A DNA stretch of 64,000 nt. Source: Bolinopsis microptera. Its lineage: Eukaryota > Ctenophora > Tentaculata > Lobata > Bolinopsidae. A model generated the notes under the pieces. The model was not told the origin of the DNA, did no database searches, and was given only the letters and a program-made list of their open reading frames with translations. Shown one piece after another: positions 11,880 to 22,500 of this stretch (the first letter of the stretch is position 1; every line of letters starts with the position of its first letter). The DNA lies in NCBI RefSeq assembly GCF_026151205.1, contig NC_087076.1:16767142-16831141 (forward strand), written 5' to 3'. The translations under genes were made by a program, and so were the position numbers.

Positions 11880-14800
11880 CTTGTCTTTTCTTTAAAATAT
11901 ATAGCTAAGAATAGCGGAAAAGAAAAGGTTGAAAATAACTTTAGAATCTGAAAAGAAAGCTAAATATACGCTCTTGTACATATTTTGTCAACAAGACTAA
12001 TCCTATTCAGTATATTTATTCGACCGGAAATTGCGAAAACGGACTTAATTTTGAACGGACATTAAAATAAACGCTTGAAGGCATTCATTAATACATTTAA
12101 TTTAAATTTAACTACCTTGTCGGAATTTATTTCAACGGGCATTCAAATGAACGCTAGAGCTTCCAGCGTCCAATTAATGTCCGTTCAAATAAAGTCCGAT
12201 AAGGTAATCATTTAAACCGCAAAAATGGGCCAATCTCCGGCCTCTTTCACTTTAAGCTTATACTAAACCCTCAGTCATGACGGAATTGCTTCTCTGCTGT
12301 ACAAGTGTGTTGACTTGGACACTACTTTACTATCTCTGTTCAACAACATGCTAGCTACTGGTAAAGCCCGGAAGAGCTTCTTGTCACTGCCATTCTTCCT
12401 ATACCCAAAGGAGCTAAAAAGTTCTGTCCTGAAAATAGCAGAGGCATCTCCATCCTCCCTGTTGCCACGAAAATCTACAACAGGCTGCTTCTAAACCGAA
12501 TCAGGAGCCACATAGAACCTCGCCTCCGATACAACCAGAATGGCTTCCGGCCTGGAAGAGGTACTCGTGAACAGATTCTGGCTCTTAGACGTATCATCGA
12601 AGAGGTTGTGAACTTCCAGCTTCCTTGTGTCATCTCCTTTATTGACTTCTCAAAGGCCTTTGATTGCATCTTCAGATCGCATCTTCCCGACATCCTGGCT
12701 TCCTACGGCTTTCCTAAAAAAATCATAAAAGCCATTATGTCACTCTACATCAACACCAAGGCTAAAATCATGACCCCTGAAGGTATAACCTTAGAATTCC
12801 TTACCAACCTCGGAATTCTCCAGGGCGATGTTCTTGCACCTCTCATTTTTATCATCGTCCTGGATTTCATACTAAGACTAGCAATAGGGCCACGTGATGG
12901 GTTTAAAGTTGGAAGTAACTACATTGCTGATTTGGACTTCGCCGATGACCTAGCAACAATTACTGACAGCTTCAGCGAAAATGGCCGCCTTTGCCAAAGC
13001 ATTTCTGACATAGCAGCCCGTTATGGTCCCCTTATTAACATCGGAAAGACCAAATACATGTCCTATAACATCCCGCGACCTGTCAACTCAGACGATAGAG
13101 TCTTTATTAACGGCAACCCTTTAGAAGAAGTTCATGACTTTAAGTACCTAGGATCCTTTATAGCCTCAACAAGCAGAGACATCAATGTCAGGAAAGGCCT
13201 CGCATGGAAAGCTTTACAAAGTCTAGATGCTTTTTGGAAATCTAATATGTCCAGGAAGATCAAGACTAAGATTTTTCGAACTGCAGTAGAACCTGTTCTG
13301 CTGTATGGTGCAGAAACCTGGTCTCTTAAAAAGGCTGATATCAGAGCACTAGACGGTGTTTATACTAGAATGCTACGAAGGGTCTTTGGTATCTCATGGA
13401 AATCACATACACCTAACTCCGTTCTTTACGGAAAGATTCCATCGGTGACAGATACTATAAAGACACGAAGACTTCGTTTTGCAGGACATGTCTACCGTCT
13501 ACAGGACCAACCTGCTCAACGACTACTTTTCTGGCAACCATCCTATGGCCAGCGTTATCGAGGACGACCACATAAGACCTTCCCGGACGTCCTACTTGAA
13601 GACACTGGAATGGAACCTGACCAGCTGTGTTTACTCATGTGTGATAGGGATAAATGGAGAGAAGCGTTGACACGAAACTCGTTCCAGATTTCATCTGGAT
13701 CGACCTAGGCAGGAAACCCTCAGTAAAATCAAACTCACCTACTAAAGAAATATACAGTCAACACCAAACCATATGCTGGGCGATTGAAAAAATAATCGCA
13801 CAATCGATATAACATTACAAAAATACTGAATAGTGAATAGTATTAGTGATTCTACGATATATCTTACCGTACTGCACTGAAATAGCATCAATGTCATCCT
13901 CATCAAGTGCTACCACATTGTAAGCTTTTTCGTGTTCGTACCTTAAAATGATCAAATTATAGGATGAAAACACATTTGACATGATAATCTACGCTAAATG
14001 ACTTGTGATCATACACATCATGTATGCAGACATGTCAAAATCAAAGATTTTTCAAGAAAGAAGATTTTTCAATTTACAAGACATCAATACTATTACTAAT
14101 ACTCAAATAGAAACTAACTTTTCGTTCATGACGGCATCATGAAGCGACGAATGTTTTAGACCTAGAGCATGACCAATTTCGTGGAGAGCGACGTAAAACA
14201 AACTTGTTTTCCCTGCGTCTTGTTTTTTCACGGAATAAGTCTCAAAGTTGTTGAAATGAATTTCTCCATTGACTGGGACAAACGCGTGGGCCTTTTCAAC
14301 ACCAGCACCGTGAAACACCTTACCATCAGCGTGCCGATTATCGTTCATGAACATGAAAATAATGTCAGTGCTATGGACGTCTGATGGATTTGCTTCTTGA
14401 AACTCGATTCCATTTCCTGCGTACACCTCGATTGCTCTGATCACTTCTCTCCGAGTAAGCTCCTCTCCTAAAGGAGAGAATCGTAAGTTTATCATACAAT
14501 CCTCGATTTAATCATTATACCAGAAAAACCCTCATTTTCTATTTCAACACTCAACAGTCGGATTGGTCGGCTGATATACAGGGTGGCCCATAAAACACTA
14601 CCCATCCTTATCTCTTAAAATTGTTACAGGTTGCTGAGATCTTGCAAATTATTTTATTTCAGAATGGAAAAGCGCCATAACTTACGTTCTGATTAATATT
14701 TTTGCTTAAAATTTTTAGAGAATGTCAATCATAATTAGACACAAGTTCGTGCCAAGTTTTGCGTGAGTCTGAGCTTGTCTGTCAACGTTAGCCCCTGAGC

Positions 14801-17447
14801 GTGCTAGCTTTAATTTCTCACCCAGAACTGTTTGCAATGGTCAATAGGAACCACCAAAAAAAATCCAGGGTAAAAAAATTAAAAAACCACCGATTTATTT
14901 ATGTTTTACCAATTCTATTCACCATGATCCATCGCACATTCCATGTGAGAAGAACGATATCAACAAGCAGGAAGGATCATCTGTGATAGTCCTTATCAGT
15001 TAAATAACTTGCCACAAAGGTTTAGCTACTTGTTATTAACATTCTGTGAAATTTAGAAGCAAAAATATTTATCAGAACATAAGTTATGCCACTTTTTGTT
15101 TTAAAAATACTTTGCAAGATCTCAGCGACATGTAACAATTTTAAAAGATAAGGATGGGTAGTGTTTTATGGGCCATCCTGTATAATTTCGATGTTACGAT
15201 CAATCAATAAAGGATGATTCCCGCAATTTTCTTTTCAAAATATGATCCGTTGTCGACCAAATGATCAATAATAAAGTTCAATAATAGTGCATTTTACCTA
15301 AACTTGCCATCATCATGATATTTGAAACTTACCTAGATTTGAGCTGTGGTTGAGAAAGGTGTAAGTTATTGATTTTCCATTAGGATACCATCTGAAATTA
15401 GACAAAGCGTACCGCTTAGCTCTTAGTCTTCCTCCTGTGTTTGATACGTGGTCCTGGTTCCTAGTACATATCCTGGATGTTAGAATCTTTATCTTGTGAT
15501 TTAGGTAATTCGAGCCTCCCAGCGTGAACAAGACGACTGAAGAATCTGCGTCCAAATTTGTGGCAAACTCGAACACTCTTTTTCCATTAACTGCGATGGA
15601 TGCTTTTTTTGGTTTGACGGTCAGTCTAATCTTAAAACGATGAGCAATTCTTTGATCATGGTCAAAATATACGTAGGGTGGTTTTCTGTTAGCAGGCTTT
15701 CTACGTCCTCGAGTATAAATTCCATATCTAAAGGAAAGTCGTTCGTTTTGACGCTCGTGATTTACCATCACGTAGATGGATTGATGAGTTACTTGATTGT
15801 GGTTAAAGGCGATTCCTATATGAGACTGTGATTTGCTTTTTGCACCAAACTCGACGTCAAACTCAAAATAATAGTTGTCATTGTTTTCCCAAATTTCATT
15901 TCTGGTTCCATCAGCCAATCTATTTGGATATTGAGTGCAAATGTTCAACACACTATCATTATCAAGAATGCAGGGGTCTCTTGAATTGCTATCACTTTCA
16001 ATCACACCCTCTCCCTCTTCACATTTGAACGTTCCCATCTCGTCCTTGAAGGAAGTGTCACGGTTTCCACACCTTTCAGACGTCATAACTTCAGCTTCTT
16101 TTCTGATATTTCACCGGTCTCCGGAAATCCATTAAATCTCTGAAATGCCTTTATGGCCTCAACAAAAGAGTCTTGATCAATGCCTTGGTTCATCGGTTGT
16201 TCTTCAATTTCTTCTGTTTTAGATTCAACCTGCTCCGAATTCTTCTTCTTTTTTATTTTGCTTTTCGAAACACCTATGTCGAAAAACCCATTATATGTAA
16301 AGTAGCCAAGTAGATTAGGCTTCTCTCTGTTCTCCGTGTATTCTTTTTCCTTTACCTTGACTGACTTTACAGGCAGCACGGCATCATTCAACTGAGGTTT
16401 AAAAGTATTCAATGTTTCTTCCTCCTTATCATCGTCTTCGCTTTCATCCTTATCTTCCTCTGATGGAGTCATGAAATTGAAAATTGTGTTGTTATTCAAA
16501 AGTGCCTCTATTACCGGGGGTACTACAACGATCGGCTTATCCGTCACTTCTTGGCGGTGGAAAGTAACAGCTTTGGGTGGTGGTCTCTCAGTTCCCTCTT
16601 CCTCCAATGGCTCTGGTTTGATGACTTCACCAGGTCCAGTGTATTCGATGTACTTAAGAATTTTGATGCTAGTTCCATTCTCTGTCTCTAAATACAAGCC
16701 TAGCTGGGATTGGCCATCTGACAAGTCTGAATCTACGAGGAAGTCTTGTACACGGTAAAGTATTCCCAAATTCGATGTAACCTCGATCGCCCTGTTCTCT
16801 GGTATTAGGGGTATCTTGATGCTCTTCACAACGTTATCTTCATCCAGCCACGTGTCCTCAAATCCTAAGTTTACTACGAAGCAGTCCCGGAAAAAGGCTG
16901 CTTTGCATAACTCGATAGGAATGACTTCTCCCCTCGGTGTTTCGATAACAGGAATTGAAGTAACGGTATCAATTTCGTCGATCCGCTGGATAAAATAATC
17001 ATCTTCCGGCAATCGCTCGATGTAGCTGTATTCTTCAAGGAATCTCAAACAGCTCTCTTCAGAAGCGGTTATTGAAATAGTTTGGGCATCGCTATCAACG
17101 ACATACTTTCCATGGTTTGTGAACCTAAGTCTCTCCTCGTTTATTTCTATTCGTACCTTATCTTTCACATCGATCATTATGGTTTGAAGTGCGGATATCG
17201 TAAGTTCATTTTCGTCGTCACCAAGTGTATATGTTATAAGTTTCTCCGGATCACTGATTGTGTTTCTAAAATGCATTACATCAATTTCGAGCTCGATATC
17301 TTGTATTTCGATGGTCATATCACAAGCAGAATTTTGCATCTCTTGGTCGTTGAAGACAAATAAGATCCTTAATCCAGATTCAATACGCCAATATGATCTG
17401 TATTTATTATGTACTGCATTCTCTTGTACTTTACTGGAAATATCCAT
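9935..17447 (-). CDS. matrix metalloproteinase with unusual N-terminus and inserted domain
   Basis: Eight minus-strand exons fit in phase: 15333-17447, 14119-14467, 13868-13941, 11633-11879, 11351-11448, 10884-11122, 10352-10429 and 9935-10039 (TAA at 9935-9937; AATAAA at 9855-9860). In protein order come about 330 residues of unknown sequence with an acidic linker, a peptidoglycan-binding-like propeptide helix (FVEAIKAFQRFNGFPETG), a cysteine switch ERCGNRD, about 190 extra residues, a furin site RAKR before YAL, the catalytic domain with zinc motif HEIGHALGLKHS and Met-turn HDAVM, and a four-bladed hemopexin domain from CLDSIDAAL to the closing Cys in FGWC. The product should be a secreted or surface zinc endopeptidase acting on extracellular matrix, kept latent by the Cys switch and activated by a proprotein convertase. 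A one-base frame break lies at about 16083. The true 5' exon and signal peptide were not found; an acceptor may lie near 17485. Confidence 0.85.
10138..10250 (+). repeat. dispersed ~90 bp element, copy A (in MMP intron)
   Basis: GTAGGTTTATAACCTACC, ACGCGCGCCGATATGGACTCG, an inserted ATAATAATAATA spacer, then ATATTTTACGAGTATCACCC GTTAAT. It lies between MMP exons 9935-10039 and 10352-10429. Confidence 0.7.
12040..12198. mobile_element. short MITE in an MMP intron
   Basis: Imperfect inverted ends CGGACTTAATTTTGAACGGA... and its near-complement ...TCCGTTCAAATAAAGTCCG bound about 160 bp of non-coding AT-rich DNA. The arms are roughly 35-40 bp. A clear target duplication was not seen, so the superfamily is open. 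Confidence 0.6.
12276..13713 (+). pseudogene. non-LTR retrotransposon fragment (reverse transcriptase)
   Basis: The reading frame 12608-13708, extendable upstream in frame to about 12435, encodes the RT palm and thumb. It shows FIDFSKAFDC, LGILQGDVLAPLIFIIVLD, LDFADDLATI, YLGSFIAS, then the C-terminal PVLLYGAETWSLKK and RRLRFAGHVYR. This set is typical of RTE/CR1-type LINE ORF2. A frame change lies between 12360 and 12435, and there is no endonuclease, so it is 5'-truncated and dead. Direct repeats AAACCCTCAGT at 12265-12275 and 13714-13724 flank the fragment exactly. It ends only 5 bp after the stop codon with no 3' UTR or A-tail. It lies antisense in the intron between MMP exons 11633-11879 and 13868-13941. 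Confidence 0.88.
14119..14467 (-). CDS. MMP catalytic exon (zinc site)
   Basis: The exon is bounded by a strong acceptor (TTCTCTCCTTTAG) at its upper edge and a GTTAGT donor at its lower edge. It encodes 115 whole codons with LFYVALHEIGHALGLKHSSLHDAVM. The three zinc-binding His, the catalytic Glu and the downstream Met of the Met-turn are all present, so the protease should be active if expressed. Its phase (1 in, 2 out) matches the neighbouring exons at 15333 and 13941. Confidence 0.93.
14577..15182. mobile_element. mariner-type non-autonomous element (606 bp)
   Basis: Long terminal inverted repeats (TACAGGGTGGCCCATAAAAC at the left, the complement ending GGATGGCCCATAAAAC.. at the right) extend for well over 100 bp. 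They include the TTAAAATTGTTACA and CATAACTTACGTTCTGAT blocks. TA dinucleotides flank both ends, and the TACAGGGTG start is typical of mariner elements. The central 350 bp shows no transposase ORF. It sits in the MMP intron between the catalytic exon (14119-14467) and the exon starting at 15333. A lone mariner-like end also occurs near 51727-51740. Confidence 0.85.
15333..17447 (-). CDS. MMP exon: unknown N-terminal region, propeptide, Cys switch, inserted domain, furin site
   Basis: From 17447 down to 16083 the frame gives 454 residues; from 16086 to 15333 it continues in another frame. The first part ends EISEKKLKL and the second starts MTSERCGNRD. By comparison with family spacing (13 residues between TG of the propeptide helix and RCG) exactly one base is missing. 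After the Cys switch come about 190 residues rich in alternating hydrophobics (YYFEFDVEFGAK, SQSHIGIAFNHN, FKIRLTVKPKKASIAVNGK). They look like a concanavalin/LamG-type beta-sandwich. Next comes GGRLRAKRYALSNFRWYPNG, the convertase site and catalytic-domain start. The donor at 15331-15332 (GTAAGT on the minus strand) is in phase 1. Domain naming of the insert is inference from pattern only. Confidence 0.75.
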
Positions 17448-17547
17448 TTCGTAGAAATACTGAGTAACCGAACCTGAGATTATTTTTTGTCATAATCTGA
17501 AAATCTGACACGTGCTCAATTTATCTTTCTTACAGCTTACTTGAATA

Positions 17548-19264
17548 CAGGTGTGTAGGAATTGGGGGGGGGGGGGGGGGGGGGATGGGGGGGGGGGGGG
17601 CCAAATTCTAAATATTTTTTGGCGCTTCGCGCCACATCCTGAATTTCAAAATATTTTCGGGTTTAAGACAAAGAAAATTACGGCATGTGCGGAATCGTGA
17701 ATTTTCACGTTTTCCGCGACAAATCGCGATTTTTCAGATCCTGGCCTTGCGACAAATCGCGATTTCTTTCAGTTCTTTGCGACAGTTGCACATTTTCCTT
17801 TAAATCTGAGGTCCAAATTTGCGTATTTTCCTTCAAATATGCGGGCCAAATATAACGTTTTCTGTAATTATATGAAACCAATCACATCCACGGCCTTCCG
17901 AATGTAGGTGCGGACTTCAGAAAACCGAACAAATATTTTCGGCTCATAATGATCATGATTGCATGAAACATGAACAAAAGTAGTTTCCAGAAAAATTTTG
18001 ACTTAGAAAATTTTTCATTTTCGGTCAGAGTCATTTTCGATACGTAACTCTGAAGGCAGAGCTCCCGCTTCCGAGCTCGTATCGCGAAGGGGAGGCCTGC
18101 CTTTCGAGATCGCATTACAAAGGGGAACCCTTGAGTCTAAAATACCAACAGGTCGACCTCAGTGATAAAGGGGAAATCCCTCTTGGACTATTCCTTAACA
18201 AATACAAATACAGGAATATTAATATCACAGGAACTCACCTCAGATGGCTAACATGGCTACTATCAGGGCACAGCCCACTAGCTTATTTTCAGACTGTGGC
18301 TAACAACGTCAACTTTGTGACGCAAGACTGCGAACACTGCCCAGGGGAAGCAGAAACATTACAACATTTCCTCTGCAAATGTGTACAGCTGATGACTATC
18401 AGACTGAGGATATTTGGTAAACCTCTACTCACAATGGAGGAAATTATCAACAGCAAACTCAACCACATCATAAAGTTTGTGGAACAGTCAAAAAGACTAT
18501 ACAAGGAAGATCTTTTTGGGGGGGGGTGGTGGTGAGGGGAGGGGGGGGGAGAGGGGGTGAGTTGTAATAAAAAAAATATATTGTTTTTTGTTTATATATT
18601 AATTAAATTTAATAAAAATTTGGTATTTGTTTTTCTATTGTTGTATAATCATGTAATGTAAACATTTTTTCCAGATAATAAAAATAAGTAAGTTACCTTT
18701 ACGAGATATCTAATTAGTCTACATAAATGTGTCAGGGCCACGATGGCTATTGTAGGAATCCTTGGTAATACTACCGAAGTGGGGTGTTGAGCGTGTCACG
18801 GGAGGAGTATGCGGCATTCAGAAATTGATTGGATTGTTAATTTATGATGGTGTTGGTTTGAGGATACTACGACGGTGAGTCCGTGGATTGCTCTTATGCA
18901 GAGTGTGATTTCTGTGCACGGAGTAGGCCACAGCTTATGTTTTGGAAGTGAAATAAACCGTTTGACCTGATCAGAGAGAGAGGTAGTCCTATTATCGTAT
19001 GATCGTAGGTATGGGTGCAGGTCTTCGGAATTCAAACAAAAATATTTTCGATCATGAATGTATAGGTATGCAAAACATGTACTTATTTGTTTGCCTGAAT
19101 AATCTTTGAATCATTGTTGTCTTTGAATAAATTGTGTCCCCAAAAATGTGTTAGTTACCCAAATTATAATGTTGGCCCTTTTGGGCCCCTTGCCCAAGAT
19201 TTTTCTGGGGGGCGATGCCCTCCCACCTGCCCCCCCCCCCCCCCCCCCGCTTCCTACAACCCTG
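17548..19264. mobile_element. hAT-type element (1.7 kb) carrying a LINE fragment
   Basis: Terminal inverted repeats CAGGTGTGTAGGAATTGGGG (left) and the complement of CAGGGTTGTAGGAAGCGGGG (right) are flanked by perfect 8 bp direct repeats CTTGAATA at 17540-17547 and 19265-19272. Both ends run into G/C homopolymers (17563-17600 and 19230-19248). No transposase domain is seen. The inside contains a LINE 3' fragment (18131-18535), several ATCGCGATTT repeats at 17700-17770 and a GGCGC..GCGCC palindrome at 17621. The terminal CAGG plus 8 bp duplication is the hAT signature. Confidence 0.82.
18131..18535 (+). pseudogene. LINE ORF2 C-terminal fragment (post-RNase H zinc region)
   Basis: The 134-codon frame includes LRWLTWLLSGHSPLAYFQTV and a Cys/His cluster CEHCPGEAETLQHFLCKC. 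This matches the C..C....E...H.....C region that follows RNase H in I/Jockey-type LINEs. No RT is present. It is followed by a G-rich tract at 18516-18560. It lies inside the hAT-type element 17548-19264, so it was captured or inserted there. Confidence 0.72.
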
Positions 19265-19411
19265 CTTGAATAATAATTTAACGGTATCAGTTAATAAAAG
19301 CGGCAATCTATAATTGTCTTGTCATATAAAATAACCCTGGTATTAGGTATATCTTAAGAGGTCGTGCAGCTTTCGAACAATCATGAAATTTAACGGATTC
19401 CAGGGACAAAT

Positions 19412-19417
19412 TTTATT
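19412..19417 (-). promoter_or_regulatory. polyadenylation signal of the TSP1/Cys-rich gene
   Basis: AATAAA on the minus strand, about 95 nt beyond the stop at 19512-19514. Confidence 0.55.
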
Positions 19418-19511
19418 TGAGAACACTAATAAATAATATTATAATACATTTTCAATTGCTTAACTTAAGTTATTAAACTGAAAAGAAAGTATATTTAAAT
19501 AAATAATAATA

Positions 19512-22500
19512 TTAATACGCCTCAATTATGTCAGAATATTTAATAATTTGAAATTGACACCTACAGTTGTCTGCATTTGTTGCACCCCAGTCAGAAAACT
19601 CGTCACTTTTACAATCGCCACATTTTCCATCTGCTTCTAGAAAACTTCCACGACCACAAACTAAGAAAGTAAATTAGGCAAGAATAAAGTATTTCGCATT
19701 TACATTTTACAATGATAACTGTTAGATTTTGTTTGTGACAAATGAAATTTTTCAAACGTTAGGAAATAGGAATGGGATGAAATCGAGTTAAAACGTATGC
19801 ATTACATTTATATAGACTAATTTAACGCCACTTTTTCATTGGGAAATCGGTAATCTGCCGATACATGGTTGGGGTACAGTTAAGGCACGAACCAAGTCTT
19901 AGTTGATGTACAGTACGGGTTCTGTTCAGGCAAAAGGAACTGTCGAGGCACCGTCAGGGTAAAGTTGACGCAGAAAAAAAGAAGAAACACTAATTTGCAT
20001 CACTAATTTGCATCTTAGTTTATGTGCAATTAATGTAAGGTTATAAAACAAATATAATTTTAATAAACTTATTTCAAAATTGAACTCACTCCATTCGCAG
20101 TCCTCAATATTTTTTCCTGATCCAGAACTAACAGTTTTGCCAGAAGGACAAGACGTGCAGGATGTAACAAAATCTCCTCCACTGTAAGTGTCGACTAAAC
20201 AGTCTTGACATCCACTACTACTGTCGAAATACTGTCCCGGATCACAAGGCTCTAATAAAAATTTTCCTTGAGCACAAAAAAGTTGGAATACATTACGATC
20301 ATTCAATAGATGGACAAGGATCAGCAAACATCGTATACATTCATTGAGTTAGAATTGACTTATAATCATAAAGATACTGCTATATTTAAGCAACTAAATC
20401 GTTTTTACTTGACACTATTTAATATCGAACTCACTCCATTCACAGTCCTCAATATTTGTCCCAGATCCAGAACTGACGGTTTTGCCAGAAGGACAAGAAG
20501 TACAGGATGTAACAAACTCTCCTCCACTGTAGGTGTCGACTAAACAGTCTTGACATCCACTACTACTGTTGTAATACTGTCCCGGGTCACAAGGCACTGA
20601 TAAAAGGTTTCTTTGATTATTTTAAAACATTTCACGCATTGCGACCATTTATTTTATGGAAAAGGATTAGCAAACATCATATTCATTTATTGAGTTAAAA
20701 TTGGCTTACGATTAGAAATATAATACTGTAATTAAGCAATTACATTGTTAAAAAAAATAACATCAGTTTTTTAAAAATATCGAACTAACTCCATTCGCAG
20801 TCCACAATATTTGTCCCAGATCCAGAACTGACGGTTTTGCCAGAAGGACAAGAAGTACAGGATGTAACAAACTCTCCTCCACTGTAGGTGTCGACTAAAC
20901 AGTCTTGACATCCACTACTACTGTTGTAATACTGTCCCGGGTCACAAGGCACTGATAAAAGGTTTCTTTGATTATTTTAAAACATTTCACGCATTGCGAC
21001 CATTTATTTTATGGAAAAGGATTAGCAAACATCATATTCATTTATTGAGTTAAAATTGGCTTACGATTAGAAATATAATACTGTAATTAAGCAATTACAT
21101 TGTTAAAAAAAATAACATCAGTTTTTAAAAAATATCGAACTAACTCCATTCGCAGTCCACAATATTTGTCCCAGATCCAGAACTGACGGTTTTGCCAGAA
21201 GGACAAGAAGTACAGGATGTAACAAATTCTCCTCCACTGTAGGTGTCGACTAAACAATCTTGACATCCACTACTACTGTCAAAATACTGTCCCGGGTCAC
21301 AAGGCTCTGATAAAAAGTTTCCTTGAGCACAAACATTTTGGAATACATTAAGATCATTCAATAGATGGATAAGGATTAGCAAACATCGTATACATTCATT
21401 GAGTTAGAATTGGTTTATAATTAGAAAGATACTGCTATATTTCAGTAACTAAATCGTTTTTTAATTGACACTATTGAATATCAAACCCACTCCAATCGCA
21501 GTCCTCGATATTTGTTCCTGATCCAGAACTAACAGTTTTGCCAGAAGGACAAGACGTACAGGATGTAGCAAATTCTCCTCCACTGTAGGTGTCGACTAAA
21601 CAGTCTTGACATCCACTACTACTGTCAAAATACTGTCCCGGGTCACAAGGCTCTGATAAAAAGTTTCCTTGAGCACAAACATTTTGGAATACATTAAGAT
21701 CATTCAATAGATGGATAAGGATTAGCAAACATCGTATACATTCATTGAGTTAGAATTGGTTTATAATTAGAAAGATACTGCTATATTTCAGTAACTAAAT
21801 CGTTTTTTAATTGACACTATTGAATATCAAACCCACTCCAATCGCAGTCCTCGATATTTGTTCCTGATCCAGAACTAACAGTTTTGCCAGAAGGACAAGA
21901 CGTACAGGATGTAGCAAATTCTCCTCCACTGTAGGTGTCGACTAAACAGTCTTGACATCCACTACTACTGTCGAAATACTGTCCCGGATCACAAGGCTCT
22001 GATAAAAAGTTTCCTTGATTATTAAAATACTTTCACGCATAGCGACCATTTCTTTTATGTATAAAGATTAGCAAACATCATATTTATAGATTGAGTTAAA
22101 GCTGGTTTAAGATAAGAGAATTATAATTAAAATCATTTCCAAGCGGCAATATCAAATACTTATATTGAACTCACTCCATTCACAGTTCTCGATATTTGTT
22201 CCTAATCCAGAACTGACAGTTTTGCCAGAAGGACAAGAAGTACAGGATGTAACAAATTCTCCTCCACTGTAGGTGTCGACTAAACAGTCTTGACATCCAC
22301 TACTACTGTCGAAATACTGTCCCGGGTCACAAGGCTCTGATAAAAAGTTTCCTTGAGCACAAACATGTTCGAATACATTACGATCATTCAATAGATGGAT
22401 AAGGATTAGCAAACATCGTATAATACATGATTCATTGAGTTAGAATTGGTTTATAATTAGAAAGATACTGCTATATTTAAGCAACTAAATCGTTTTTAAT

